Of a stretch of 64,000 bases of DNA, positions 31,001 to 42,700 are shown piece by piece. Every line of letters starts with the position of its first letter. Within the stretch, counting starts at the first letter, position 1. This DNA comes from Tritrichomonas musculus (Eukaryota > Parabasalia > Tritrichomonadida > Tritrichomonadidae), in assembly GCA_039105265.1 (NCBI GenBank), contig JAPFFF010000024.1, positions 1,054,001 through 1,118,000 of the forward strand. The letters are read 5' to 3'. The notes beneath the pieces are model-generated. The model was not told where the DNA came from, made no database searches, and saw only the letters and a list, made by a program, of their open reading frames with translations. The position numbers were made by a program, and so were the translations under genes.

Positions 31001-32063
31001 ATAGTTTCGTTATTGAAGTACCAGTAAATGCATTTGATTCAATGATTCGAAGTTGAGAATCAAAAGGAATATTAATTGTATCATTTCCATATGTATTAAC
31101 AAAGCAATAGGACTCAATCCTTTTAATAAAAGATGGAATATTAACTTCTGAATCTTTTGATTGAAAAACAACAAGAGAATCAAACTCATCACTTTTTCTA
31201 TCTGTTTTTCCAATGATGTATTTATCATCGAATAAAATAAAATTCTTGTTTTTTGGAGAAACTTTGATTTTTAACAAATAATTGTTGTAATGAGAACAAT
31301 TTTCCAGTTCTTCAACAGAATCTGGAATCATTAAATCATCATAATCATAAGAAATTGAACATTTTTCAATCTTTCTGATTTTTGAATCTTTGGAAATTGT
31401 CACTTTTTTTGACAACATGTATTCATCACATTTTCTTATTAAAGAATTCTCCAGAATGCTCGTAATTGTATATTCAATTCCTTTATGTTGGATGAATTGG
31501 GGAATAAATATGTCTTTTACGTCTTTGGAATCAAAAACTGAAGCGGTTTTATCTTTTTCATTCAAAACATAAATGATGTTATTTTCAAGAACTTTTTTTC
31601 TTGTTAATAAATCAACTAATTCTACATTTGATTTTTTGCAGGCTTTATATAATTTTGATCTAATTTCGAAGTAATCTGAATCTGAATTTATTCCAGTATT
31701 GTTGAATAAAAGATTAATTATTTTATGATATTTTTCTGCTAATTCGTCAATTGGCTTATTGGAATGTTTTATTTTGCTTTTTAAATAAATATCTATTAGA
31801 CTATTCATAACATCAAATTCTTTGCTTAACTTTAAATAATCATCAAAATTATTATCGTTGATTATAGGAACTTTACGATAAAACCAATAATTGATAAATG
31901 ACAAAAATGTATCTTCCTGAACATTTGATTTGATTTCATATTTTTTTTCATAAAATATCAAATTAAAAATATTTGGATCAACATCCTGAATTAAAGGTGA
32001 ATCAAAAGGAAATTGGTAGATTTTTGATTTAAAAATTAATATGAAATCATGCCTTTGCTGCAT
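28062..32063 (-). CDS. BspA-like leucine-rich-repeat protein with BTB-like head (A)
   Basis: 1333 residues from the ATG at 32063. Residues 1-95 resemble the BTB/POZ-like head common in trichomonad LRR proteins, followed by a helical BACK-like part. From about 190 to the end run LRR_5 (BspA) repeats of about 23 residues, with core I-x-I-P-S-x-V-x-x-I-x-x-x-A-F-x-x-C-x-x-L, giving an extended right-handed solenoid. Several longer inserts contain F-I-Y-F-Q-N-K-L-L-I-S-K-T and similar strands. There is no signal peptide or membrane helix, so a cytoplasmic protein-binding role is more likely than surface adhesion (inference). A 350-bp stretch occurs twice. TCATA lies upstream of the start. The stop is TAAA. 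Confidence 0.92.
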   Translation of the reverse strand: MQQRHDFILIFKSKIYQFPFDSPLIQDVDPNIFNLIFYEKKYEIKSNVQEDTFLSFINYWFYRKVPIINDNNFDDYLKLSKEFDVMNSLIDIYLKSKIKHSNKPIDELAEKYHKIINLLFNNTGINSDSDYFEIRSKLYKACKKSNVELVDLLTRKKVLENNIIYVLNEKDKTASVFDSKDVKDIFIPQFIQHKGIEYTITSILENSLIRKCDEYMLSKKVTISKDSKIRKIEKCSISYDYDDLMIPDSVEELENCSHYNNYLLKIKVSPKNKNFILFDDKYIIGKTDRKSDEFDSLVVFQSKDSEVNIPSFIKRIESYCFVNTYGNDTINIPFDSQLRIIESNAFTGTSITKLFIPEYLADLNDGWCEETKHLIEIKVHQNNKRFIYFQNKLLISKTNEESEEYDKIIFCRRDIEEIEIPSFIKIIGSYSFNKCDKLKSITFESNSNLEVIEKHSFSYSSIESISIPPTVKQIKRFAFAKCKNLKVFNIPNDSLLQKIDHDALFLSSIESIYIPENVVQIQNGLLEALGNLLNVTISPKNKCFKYIDDKFLVGKKDLKSDLYDSLVFVKRYVSEISIPSFIKYIEQYAFYSVKSIKNVYFPTNSNIQKIERFAFAYTSIESISIPSTVTDICKCAFYECKELKKVVFNENSKLQKIEKYAFSNSSIESIVIPSNVTIIGKYAFSECRNLKKVEFNGNSNLRIIEQFAFQKCPFNEFTIPSSVVYIGDYAFFNCFFDTFNIDSASKLRFIGKRAFYYSGLSTISIPPLVEKICEGAFNDCIRLKSVYIPENSKLKILEDMLFALSSIESFEVPSSVIIIGNETFKGCKNLKNVEFPKDSKLQIIGEAAFCNSNIVNMTIPSSVTKICDAAFENCIKLENVNFSENSELISIGKYAFANANIKSINIPSHLKIISEYALSVYNLEKVDIQDDSELKTIEKNAFSESEIKSFFIPEYLADLNDGWCEETKHLIEIKVHQNNKKFIYFQNKLLISKTNEESEEYDKIIFCRRDIEEIEIPSFIKIIGSYSFNECDKLKSITFESNSNLEVIEEDAFSYSSIESISIPPTVKSINKNAFYSSQLKYVYFQPNSELEMIGKKAFSRTEIESISIPSNVTLIANHAFEYCEELTKVIISENSKLQIIGKKAFQGTAIKNFFIPANIVELKDGCFDYTTSLKEIKVSPKNKNYKNIENNLIVCKTDLKRDIYDYLLFCKRDIANITIPSYIKRIGKYSFHNCKYISHISFPQNSELEIIDDFAFYSSSILSFSIPKNVKTISRFSFDKCNKMILIEIDENTELSPTLEVNVKDSSIEYVMIPPNLLNIYKYTFIISDYDR
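28861..29210 (-). repeat. Intragenic duplication, copy 1
   Basis: About 350 bp almost identical to 30650-30998 in the same gene. It encodes the block from Y-L-A-D-L-N-D-G-W-C-E-E-T to I-S-I-P-P-T-V-K with only a few changes. The similarity is far above that of other repeats in the protein, so the duplication or gene conversion is recent. Confidence 0.9.
30650..30998 (-). repeat. Intragenic duplication, copy 2
   Basis: Partner of 28861-29210. Differences are single bases, for example N-N-K-R-F versus N-N-K-K-F and N-K-C-D-K versus N-E-C-D-K. Confidence 0.9.
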
Positions 32064-32433
32064 TCTTTATTATGACCTTTTTTTCTATAAACAAAATCTA
32101 ATTCAAAAATTGATCAAATTTTTGACAAATTGCATTTTTTTTTTCCAAATTTTTCCCACTGGAAAATTTGATCAAATTGAGCTGAAAAGAATATCGATCA
32201 AGTCAAAATCACTTATCATTACAAAAACTTTATTCATGAGCATCAATCATATGAAAATGGACTGAAAAATATTTCAAAAAAAATTTTTTTGAATATTTAC
32301 CACTTTTTGAAAGCATTGCATCACATCAATGGTAATTTAAGATGGAATCATCTATTCTTCAAATTAAATGAATTTTTTTCCTCTCTTTCAAAACAAAAAT
32401 TATTTGGTAAAATCATAATAAATTTTATTAAAA
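32064..32433. other. Intergenic
   Basis: Covers the start region of the BspA-like gene and the 3' side of the next minus-strand gene. AT-rich; nothing else seen apart from the Inr-like motif. Confidence 0.5.
32071..32075 (-). promoter_or_regulatory. Inr-like motif TCATA
   Basis: TCATA on the minus strand, 7 bp before the ATG at 32063 (GGTCATAATAAAGAATG), the distance usual for the trichomonad initiator. Confidence 0.45.
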
Positions 32434-33534
32434 TTAAACTCTATAATAATCAGTATAGTTTTTCTGATGCTCAAGAAGCCCGCAGACTTTCAACAGTGAG
32501 GCTGTCAGTTTTCCATGATAAGTGTACTGGTGCACTAAGAGTGGTCTATTTCTAATTCCGTTATAAAACACCGAAAACTCTGGAAATTCCCAAGTTACGT
32601 TAGGCGTGTTGTATCGAATTTCTCCGATCATTGAAGCGAAAGGCGAACTTGTGTTGAGCAGCACCAATTTTTTTCTGAGTGAAGGAATTTTCTTTATATA
32701 AACGTATACAAAATAATTCAAGGCATCTTGATCGGAGTAAGGATTGTTGTAGTTGATCGTTTGCGACTCAATTCCGATGATTCCAGGAAACATCTTCAAA
32801 TAGACGGACAGAAACCTGCACAAAATCGAAGTCCCGCCTGCGAAGACACCACAGTTGACAATATTATGAGAACAGATGATTTTGTAATATGATGGAAATT
32901 TTTCATAATATGAAGTATTCAAAAAGTTGTTCGTTTCACTCTCAATTGTTAAATAGAGATTAGTGGCTTTCAAATCAGTTGTAAACGGATCACCTTGGAA
33001 AAAAACATCAAAGCCATCTGTAAAAATGCACCTTTTAAAATAATGTTTACAAGTTTTGAGAAAATCATAAAAATATATTAATCTGACAATTTGTAAACCT
33101 CGTAAATGATTGTGAACTTTCCCTGAATTGAAAATGGTTACACCACAGTTGAATAGAGCAACTTTATTGAGATATTTGATTTTGAGAAATCCTTCTTCAT
33201 TAAGAAAAATAATTATTGGAGAATTTTTGTTATTTTGACGAAATGTTCTGACATATGGGAAAAGTCCAATAATTTTATTGAAATAAATCGAACATAAAAA
33301 GTCGTATTTTGTACTATCAGCATTTTTTTGATGTATGTGATATACGCATGGAAAACATTTATATGTTGCTGGAGATATTACTAATGGATTAAAAACCGGC
33401 GGTTCCTTCAACCCTGGGATAATAAATGTGCAAATATTTCGCAGATATTTACTTATTTTAATTTTACAGAATATCAAAAAGAAAACATAAAACCCTATTA
33501 ATTCCACATGATTATCATTGAAAAAAGAATTCAT
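32434..33534 (-). CDS. Probable Golgi glycosyltransferase (GT-A fold)
   Basis: 366 residues from the ATG at 33534. A hydrophobic stretch at about 11-27 (L-I-G-F-Y-V-F-F-L-I-F-C) looks like a type II signal anchor. The rest resembles nucleotide-sugar transferases. F-T-D-G-F-D-V-F-F-Q-G-D-P-F contains a DxD-like metal site, followed by a V-N-C-G-V-F-A-G-G motif, a D-Q-D-A-L-N-Y-F motif and a late L-V-H-Q-Y-T-Y-H-G-K-L. This order (DxD, N-x-G-x-x-x-G, DQxxLN, H-Q-Y-x-x-H) is shared by several eukaryotic glycosyltransferase families. It probably adds a sugar to glycoprotein or glycolipid in the Golgi lumen. Donor and acceptor cannot be told. It is read in tandem with the BspA-like gene, without evidence of a shared function. 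Confidence 0.7.
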   Translation of the reverse strand: MNSFFNDNHVELIGFYVFFLIFCKIKISKYLRNICTFIIPGLKEPPVFNPLVISPATYKCFPCVYHIHQKNADSTKYDFLCSIYFNKIIGLFPYVRTFRQNNKNSPIIIFLNEEGFLKIKYLNKVALFNCGVTIFNSGKVHNHLRGLQIVRLIYFYDFLKTCKHYFKRCIFTDGFDVFFQGDPFTTDLKATNLYLTIESETNNFLNTSYYEKFPSYYKIICSHNIVNCGVFAGGTSILCRFLSVYLKMFPGIIGIESQTINYNNPYSDQDALNYFVYVYIKKIPSLRKKLVLLNTSSPFASMIGEIRYNTPNVTWEFPEFSVFYNGIRNRPLLVHQYTYHGKLTASLLKVCGLLEHQKNYTDYYRV

Positions 33535-33885
33535 TGGATCAAAAGACTTTGATAAAGGCTGCGGTTCTGAGGCCTATTCAAAAATTTTATTTTTTTTTTT
33601 AATTCACATGGCATGATAAATTATGAAAATCATAATATTTTAAGGCAATGTGAAAATGAAAAAGAACCAAAAATCATTCTTTTAAATAGTGTTCTCAATA
33701 TTCAATATTTTACAAAGCATCAATATTTATAACTGAAATATTATTACTTAAAATATGAGCTTTTCACTAATATTTCCATAAATTTATGCAATAAACCAAA
33801 TAAAAAATCATTTATATTTGAGTAATTCTTAATTTAATTAAAATAAATATACTCTTATTTATTTTTAGCAAGAAATTTTAAATAT

Positions 33886-33923
<38 letters not shown>

Positions 33924-35349
33924 TGAGAGGATGTTGGAAATATTTGTGAATAAATATTGAAATAAATCACAATTTCTCTCAAATCTTACCTTCTTAAATT
34001 GAGATGAATCTATCAAAAAGATACAATAAAAAAATTCTTAATATATAATATATTAGAAACTAGACACAAAAAGCATTCATAAATTTCCATATTAAATATT
34101 TTTTAATTATTTAAAGTAGATTATAATTCATTTTAAATGAATATTATTTTATTTTATTTTCCTTTGAAAAAGCCAAAAAATATCAAAAAATAAATAAGCA
34201 TTATTATGAGATAAAATTATATTGTTTAGATAATATATTTTTATATTTTTTAAGAGTAAGCTTTGAACAAACTTCAGTCAAAATTTGATAATTTTATTTA
34301 TTTTACATGTTATTCAATTTTGAAAGATTAAAAATAATTTATATTCAATTTATTTTGTAGATGTAAAAAATTTTTTTAAATCAATTTTTGGAGCATAAAA
34401 GGCTTTATAAGCACTTCGGAGTGTTTGCGTGATTTTTATTAATATAAAATTTATTGCAAGTATTTATATTTTTTTGATAAATGGAATCTTGGTGAATCAA
34501 TAATCTTCATCTCATAGAATTTAAATGATACATCATTAATTCGAATGTATAGTAATTAATACCAAAAAATATTAGTTTTGGCCTGACAGAATATTTTTAT
34601 CTTTCGTGGAAGTTGAGATATCAATCATCTAGAGTGAAATATGTGAATTTATTTAAAATAAAAAAAATGGCCGAGAAGAATTTTTATTTTATGCTTAAAT
34701 AAATTAAAAAATCTAAAAAAAAACTCATTATTTATTAAATTGTGTCAGATTTTAAAATTGAATACTTTTCTATCTTTATCTTTAAAAGGCCGAAAACGAA
34801 ATTATAAACGTCCTTTTCAATTCAATTTTACTTTTCATTTTTCTCAAAATATAACATACTTATGAAATTTTTCCCCATATAAATGAAATGATACACAGAT
34901 GATCATCATTTATTGCACAGAAAAAATATGAAAAATCAGTTTAATTCAGATAAAATACGTTATTTTTATAAAAACGTAATTTTTTACAAAACTGAATAAT
35001 TGATTCGTGCATTTAATAGCAGATTATTAAAAGTTAATATATTATCTATATGTTGACAAAGATAGATCATAAACTGTTGTATCATTTTAGAGAAAAAGTT
35101 AATTTAATTTCAAAGCTTTTCTTATTTATATTTTAATAACGTATTTTTTTTTCTGAGTATGATTAAGATATTTTCTGAGTCCATTGAATTTTTTTTCTGA
35201 GTATCATTTTTAATTAATTGATTATTTATTTGGACAGATATATTCAAAAAAAGTATATTGCTTTTTAATAATTGAATTTATATTTGTCCAAACTGTATTG
35301 CTTTTCCTATATTTGAATAGGCTTTGTTTGAATTTATTGTTATTTAAAA
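33535..35349. other. Intergenic, AT-rich
   Basis: 1.8 kb without a credible gene. A T run of about 27 lies near 33890-33917. TTTTCTGAGT words repeat around 35150-35205, and a GGACAGATATA/TATATTTGTCC inverted pair lies near 35233-35296, just before the transposase-like gene. I cannot assign them. Confidence 0.5.
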
Positions 35350-37440
35350 ATGCGAGCTATTAAACTACGTCGAAGGATTTTCTTGCTCAGTAAAGAAGTT
35401 AGAAGTTTAAAAATTCAATTAAGATTTGTAACCAAAAGAGCTTCGTATTTATTAGATTACATAAGATCCAAAGAACCAAATTTCGATATCGATCAGCATG
35501 TCGATCCAAAATCAGATAATATTAAAACGAATAATTCATTTAACTTCACCCAAAGGTCCCCAATAATTGACGATTTGGACCACAATCTTATTGTCAAATG
35601 TCCAAATAATCGTAATTACTCAGATGAAACCAAGTTTTTTTGTTATACGATTTATTCGATATCTTCAAGTGCTTACAGAGTTGTAAGAAGTGAATTACCA
35701 TTTCCTTCAGAGCAACGATTGAGGAAAATTTTTTCTCCTTACGTTCAAAAAGTGGAAAAGCAATTGACCGATATAAATTCAATTGAACAAATTTTGAATG
35801 AAAGAGGATCGTTATTTGGTCAGAACGTTATTAAATGTACGTTAAGCGTTGACGCTTTTTCAATAAATACTCTGGATGCTAATGACAATTATTCTTTTTT
35901 ATATTTAATTTTACCTTTTGACACAAACATTCGGCCTTTTCCGTTACACTTGGAAACAAAAGAAACAGGGAATGCAAATTCAAATACATTTGATAAAATT
36001 AAATTTATCATTGAAAAATCAAAAAATACGAAGTTTAAAATTATTTTAGTTTCCGTAGATGGCGATCGCTATTATGATCCTTTATTTTCAATTGCTTTTA
36101 ATTTTTTAAAAGAAAAGTTCTTTAAAAATGTCAATTCAATTAATTTACAATCGGTTTTTTAATTTTTTGAAACTTTTAGCGATGTTTATATGAACAGTGA
36201 CCCATTACACATTTTTAAAAATTTAAGTTCAAAACTGCTAACCGATTTAACCGTCGTAAATCCACAAACAAAAAACTCTCCCATTAACAGCGAAGCAATT
36301 GAAGATATTCTTCATTTAGGATCTGCATTAACCGACCGAGGGTCCTTAGCAAAACTACATGACTGTTATCCAATCAATATCTTTACGATAGGTAATTCTA
36401 TCAAAATTTTTTATAAGTCGAACCCAGAAACATTCTTTTTTTTTATCGTTTTAAGTTTTTGGAATGAATTATTGTTAAATACTAATTTAAGTTTATATAC
36501 AAGACAATATTTTTTGGAAACAATTATTTTAATTTTTATAAAGTTTTATAGTTTCTTCGAAAATAATAAAATCCCAGAAACAATTGCATTGAAAAAGTGC
36601 TCTGATGGAAGAAGTGTTTTGTGGATTTCTCATGCCAAAGCAATACGAATAATAAATACACTTTTTGTTCAATACTATGCGATATCTTTAAAGTCTTTAA
36701 ATGACTTTTTGACAGCATTTGACCGTTTTTGTTCACACCCAACCGAAAATTTCATTGGTTTGATTAGAATGCTCTGCGATTATGATAATTCATTTAAGAC
36801 TATTTTACACAATTTATCCCGTTATGAATATGTTAATAGAGTTGCTAAAAATATATATGTCAAAAAACAGCCTAAAAGGTTAAATTTAGGAGGTGTTCCT
36901 TTAATTGAAAAGGAAGTGAAATTTTCATTTGATCATTCTGCATTTGAATTATGCGAGTTATTGTTTTCATATATGGATGAGAAATTCGATGAAAATATGA
37001 TGAAAGAATTAATTTTATCTCTTGAGTTATTAAATGGAAATGCTCCTTTTCGAACTAAAAATGTACCAAATAGAACAAGCGGAGGACAAATAATGCTTAG
37101 ATTGGTTTCTATATCACAGTACAAAAGAAAAATATGGAGTAATCAAGAAATTCATTTCATTGATAATAGTCTTTGGCTTAAAAAAGACATTTTAAATGAT
37201 GAATATTGTGCCAAATTTAATTGTTCAAAAGATGAATTGAATAAAATTATACAAGAGAGATATATTGAAATATCCAAAAGAGAATGGACACTTGAAGAAG
37301 ATAGAATATTTGCAGACTATGCTCCAACCAAAATAAGAAACAAAGATTTAGCTCAAAAATTTATTTGTCGAACTATTAATGATGTTAAAAAAAGAAGACA
37401 ATACATTAAAAAACTATTGCAAAAGAAGATTAGAAAATAA
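35350..37440 (+). pseudogene. Transposase-like gene with Myb-like C-terminus, one in-frame stop
   Basis: Two frames, 35350-36162 (270 residues) and 36190-37440 (416 residues), are in the same phase and separated by a single TAA at 36160-36162, so they are one 696-codon gene with a premature stop. The first half has a basic N-terminus, a Y-R-V-V-R-S-E-L-P-F-P-S-E-Q-R-L block like the L-P-S-x-x-T-L step before RNase-H transposase cores, L-S-V-D-A-F-S and V-S-V-D-G-D. The second half has N-S-D-P-L-H-I-F-K-N-L, recalling the D-P-x-H-x-x-K-x-x-R-N block of P-element/THAP9-type transposases, and ends in a Myb/SANT-like domain (R-E-W-T-L-E-E-D-R-I-F...). No inverted repeats or target duplication were found. 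The family is tentative; it could be a domesticated or host gene. Confidence 0.55.
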
Positions 37441-39082
37441 AATACTATTGGCTTCTTTTTTAAATAAAAATTAATTTTTTTTTTAATATTGTTTATATTT
37501 TTATTTTAGTTTTTTTTTTAAAGCAAGTTTATAAATAATACAAACAGAAAGCAATTTAATTTACATTTATTTCACTTTTTTCTTTATGTAAATAATAAAA
37601 TATACATATTTATATATTCTTATAAAAAAAATATTGAAAAAGTTGTAAGAGAAAAATAAGATACAACTTTTTCAATACAATAACCGTATAAATTAAAAAT
37701 ATATTTATCTTAGTAATTCTACATAAAATTTTTAAACAATTTTTAATATATGCAAATTAAGTTTTACTTGATATTTTAAAATTATATATAAATTAATAAC
37801 TATTTTATTTTTCGTTTGCGGCCCCTTTTATCTTTATTTTTTTTTAACTTTTTCTCAAAATATAAAATAAACTAAGTTTTTTAATTTGTCCCTTCTTATC
37901 GTCCTCTCAAATTTGAATAAAGCTAAATATTTTTTTTTAAGTTATAATGGCATGAATACTTTCATTCATCTCAGGTCGAGGCTCCCGCTATTACCTTAAC
38001 CAATTGGACTTAGCCCTCAAAGGCTCCCAAAGCTATTTGAAATGTATTTTTCCTGAATAAATAACTTTTTTATATTCTTTTTTTTTTATTTTCATCTTCT
38101 CAAAATTGAAAGATATGGTATTTTTAATAAAATAATTTGTCCCTACTTATCGTTCTACTTTCTGAAGACTCATAGAAAATTTGAATTAAAAACTCTCAAT
38201 TTTTTTGTGAATAAGGTAATAATTAAAAAACTTAGTTTACTAATTCCTTTTTAAACGTTATAATGCAATAATACAATTTATAATGCATGTAATTGATATA
38301 TTTTTTTTGAAAAATATAGATTTTATATCAATATTTAATACATGTATTAAAAATAAAAACACGTTTTTTCATTTTTATTATTACAGGGATTTAAAAAAGT
38401 GATATTATGCTAGTATCTTATTTCAAAACCATGCGTATTATATTTTTTGCTATGCAGTTTTTATTTTTTCTGTTATAAAATTGAACAATTCATTTTTGAT
38501 GACTTTTTTAAAAACCCCAGCAATTTTCATATATATTGAGAATTATGAAATGCTGATAATAGAAATATATATAATGAATGATAATCTTATATTTACATTG
38601 CTTTTTCTAAAAAAATATTTGATATTTAAGTAAATATTATCAAAATAAAAATGATAATAAAAAAAAAAACTATTTATTCAAACTATCTCATCGCCAGCGA
38701 TTTAGAATAGGCTAAAAATACCGAATATTGTTAAATTAATCTGTTTTAAACACGCAAATCATAAAATTAATTGTTTTAATTGACTTTTATTTTTGATCAT
38801 CAAATCTGATATCTTTTTGTATGAATTTATAAACGTTCATTTCATCGGTTATTTTAATTCATGTTAGTTTGTTGGTAATTTGCTATTACTTAAAAAATCA
38901 AATTATTCATTTGTTGCTGGAAAAAAAGCAAATAAAATAGATTTTTTCCTTAACGTCTTTTTGTCAGATTTTCCTTCAAAACTAACATTTTCCTCAAAAC
39001 AAACATAACTATATATACAAATACAGTAAGTTGAAGCGTCTTGGCCTGATTCAAATTGTTTTGGACTGCCTGATAAATTTGT
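37441..39082. other. Intergenic, AT-rich, with a short GC-richer patch
   Basis: No gene seen. The word AATTTGTCCCT followed by CTTATCGT occurs twice (near 37876 and 38136), each followed by TCT-rich text, perhaps an old duplication. A GC-richer patch at 37970-38040 looks slightly tRNA-like but does not fold as one. Confidence 0.45.
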
Positions 39083-39274
39083 ATGAGGTTAATAAAATTT
39101 AAAATAAATTCTTTGAATATTTTAATTGTTTTTTATATATCGTTTTCAATTAATAGAATTTTTGTCCCTCTTCATGAAAAATCAAGTATTGATGATGAAA
39201 TAAAAATAACAGCTTCATTTGGATCTTCAGGTATTAACAATCATCTTCTCAATATTTGTAACCTACTAAGATAA
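39083..39274 (+). CDS. Short ORF with possible signal peptide
   Basis: 63 residues from the ATG at 39083: a basic start, a hydrophobic stretch (L-N-I-L-I-V-F-Y-I-S-F-S), then V-P-L-H-E-K-S-S-I-D-D-E-I-K-I-T-A-S-F-G-S-S-G. It reads like the beginning of a secreted or type II membrane protein that has lost its remainder. The family is not recognised, and chance is possible. Confidence 0.3.
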   Translation: MRLIKFKINSLNILIVFYISFSINRIFVPLHEKSSIDDEIKITASFGSSGINNHLLNICNLLR

Positions 39275-39347
39275 AAAATTTTTTTTCAAATCTTTCATAA
39301 ATTAATTTTACCCAAATTTTAAAGCACCATTATGGCAAATACCAGAA

Positions 39348-39563
39348 CTAATAATGACCAATTGTTTTAAGATTCAAAAGGCTTGGGATAAACTTTTTCA
39401 ATACGTAAAGGTCAATAAGTCCCAAGTAGAATGCTAGATTTTCAGAGAAACATTGAAAAAAATTGAAAGTTGTCCCAAGAATTTTGAATCCATCTTTATA
39501 AGAAAAACTCTTATACCAATCAATAAGTGCGAAAAAAAATTTGAATGTAAAATCTGACATCAA
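39348..39563 (-). pseudogene. Short aromatic-rich ORF, probable gene fragment
   Basis: 71 residues on the minus strand with coding-like content (L-I-D-W-Y-K-S-F-S-Y-K-D-G-F-K-I-L-G-T and F-S-E-N-L-A-F-Y-L-G-L-I-D-L-Y). It looks like a piece of a membrane-associated protein rather than random sequence, but no continuation is found on either side and I cannot name it. Confidence 0.3.
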
Positions 39564-39749
39564 TTTTGCTTTATAAAACTTATGATATTTTTATAAAAAA
39601 ATAAAATAAAAAAGTATTAAATTAATTTTTATTATATATATACATTATATTATATATATTAATTATTAAATTATTAGTAATAATTGAAAAATAAGGAGAT
39701 AATCATAAAAAAAATATAATCTTAATTTTCAAAAAAACCTTTATTCAAA

Positions 39750-42700
39750 ATGAAAAATGTTAATTTCTTTTATCGGAATAAAATAATTCCAATTGATTTT
39801 GAGCAATTCAACAAACTCTCGGAATATTTTTCAATAATCGATAATAAACAAAATGATGAAATGATATATCTTTTATCTGAATCTGATTATTCACAATTTC
39901 TCTCAGAAGAATCAATAAACAGCTTTTTCTATTATTTCCAAAATCAAGAAATCGGGATTAATAATTTAAACGTAATCGACCTAAATTATCTATCATATAA
40001 ATTTAAAGTCAACGGATTAAAAGAAAAAACAGACAGATACATTGATTTTCATTATCAAGAATTAATTGAAGAATTTATTTCATATCATCTTGAAGAAAAA
40101 AGTCATGAAACAACTAATAAAAATTTAAGAAAATATGAAGAAATTTTCAAAGAGCACTTTTTTGAATACTTGTCAGACGACCGTTTATTTCGATTACCAA
40201 TAACAGTTCTTCATCGTCTTATAATCAATATATTCAATGAAACACAAGGAGAAAACGAGAAAGATCAAAAAATAAAAATCATTGAATTTCTCATAAAATT
40301 TGCCAATGACAAAAATTATCTTGCGACACTTTTAATTAATGATCTTATACTTAAAGATGAGGAATTAATGTACATAATTGATAAAATGAAGGATAATAAT
40401 GATATATTTGATTTTCAATTTGTTAGATCATCTTTATTTCAAATTTTCAATTACATTTTTAAATTCATGAAAAAACAAGAAGAAGAGAATGAAAAACTTC
40501 GCAACGAAATGAATGAAAAAGAAAGAAAATATGAAAATGAATTGGATATAATGAAGAATCAAATATCAATAATTTTTGCTAATTTACAATTAAAAGTTCC
40601 AGTCAATCTTCCCAAAGATAAAACAAAAATTGAAGACGGCCAATTTCGAAATCTTACAATCAATGAAATTCAAATTCCATCGACTGTCACAACGATTGGC
40701 AAGAAGTCTTTTTCTAATTGTTATTTATTATCAGAAATAACAATTCCTTCTTCTGTAACATCAATTGGTTCATATGCATTTAGTGAATGTTCATCACTTA
40801 AAAAAATAACGATTCCTTCATCTGTGAAATCGGTTGGATTCTTCGCATTCAATCGATGTTCACAATTGAATGAAATTGAATTTGATCCTTATAAAACGAA
40901 GTTGCAATTAAATGCATTCAATGACTGTAAGAATTTGAATCATCTTGTATTTTTGTCAACTGTCTCTTCAATCGAAGATGCAAATTTTAAGGATTTGTTT
41001 AAAAAAATCGGAAACATCACTAAGATAACAATTCCTTCATCTGTTGAAGCTATTGGAAGGAACTCATTCAAAGGATGTTCATCATTTAAAGAAGTTTTGA
41101 TTCCTTCGTCAGTAAAAACAATTGGATTCAGCGCTTTCAGCGAATGCTCATCATTATCACAAATAGAAATTCCATCATCATTGACAACAATTGAATTCAA
41201 TACATTTGGAGGCTGTTCTTCATTGACCAAAATTTCAATTCCTTCATCAGTAACATCAATTGGATTCAATGCATTTAAAGATTGTCGTTCGTTATCTTTG
41301 ATTTCAATTCCATCAACAGTGACTTTGATTGGCTCTAAAGCATTCAATGGCTGCGTTTCTGTTACTCTTTCTGACGAAATGAAAGTCATTCCTACAAATG
41401 CTTTTAATGGATGTTCAACATTAAAGGAAATTGTCATTCCAGATTCAATAAAAGCAATTGGATCGAATTGTTTCAATGATTGCACATCATTGACACGAAT
41501 TGAAATACCATCGTCAGTTACTTATATTGGAGAAAAAGCTTTTTTCGGATGTTCTTCACTTTCGCAGATTTCAATTCCTTCATCTGTGACTTCAATTGAT
41601 CAGAATGCCTTTAATGGATGCGTTTCAGTCACACTTTCTGATAACATGACAAATATCCCTGCAAATGCATTTAGCGGATGCACAACTTTGAAGCAAATAG
41701 CAATTCCACAAACGGTTAAATCAATTGAAAAAAATGCATTTTGTGGTTGTACTTCACTTCCAAAGATTTCAATTCCATCGTCAGTGGAATCAATTGGAGC
41801 AAAAGCTTTCTATGGGTGCTCATCATTGACGCAGATTTCAATTCCTTCATCTGTAACTTTAATTGAATCAAATGCATTCAATGGATGCGTTTCAGTGACA
41901 CTTTTAGATGATATGAAAATCATCCCATCAAATGCATTTAACGGTTGTTCATCATTGAAGCAAATAACGATTCCATCATCTGTTCATTCAATTGAATCCA
42001 ATGCTTTCAAAGGATGCGTTTTGCTTCGTCAAATCATGATTCCTTCATCAGTAACATCAATCGGCAATAGTGCATTCAAAGATTGCTTTTCATTAAAGCA
42101 AATATCGATTCCTTCATCAGTAAAAAATATTGGATCAGATGCATTCAATGGATGCAAATCTGTTGTTCTTTCCGATCAAATGACAAATGTTCCATCTGAT
42201 GCTTTTAATGGCTGTTCAACATTGAAGCAAATTTCAATACCATCTACAATCACTTCCATTGGCAATAACTCATTTAATGAATGTTCTTCTCTATCACAAA
42301 TTTTGATTCCTTCGTCAATTGAAATGATTGGTGATTGTTGTTTCAATAGATGCATAAATCTTTCACAAATTACAATTGATCCTGTTCATACCAAGTTTGC
42401 AATTAATGCCTTTGATAACTGTAGTTCATTCAATCGTTTGATTATATCTTCATCAAGCGATAGAAGTATCAATGATGATGAATCGTCTATATTTTATGGC
42501 ACAAACATGACATCATCGATTTTCAATCAATACGAAATTGAAGTTCAAAATTCAATCGTTGCATTAATCAACTCAATGAATAACAGTGAAAAGAGCAACC
42601 ATATCAATGAAATATATAACTTATTTGCATATTTGACAAATGAGAAGCAAAAATCTGAATTAGGACAAGAAATGACCAAATATGCTCTTATTCAGTCAGA

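Noticed and set aside
37970-38045. A GC-richer patch with a D-arm-like word (minus strand GTCCAATTGGTTAAGG)
   Set aside because: No T arm with TTCRA, no pairing acceptor and no anticodon stem could be drawn, so a tRNA is not supported.
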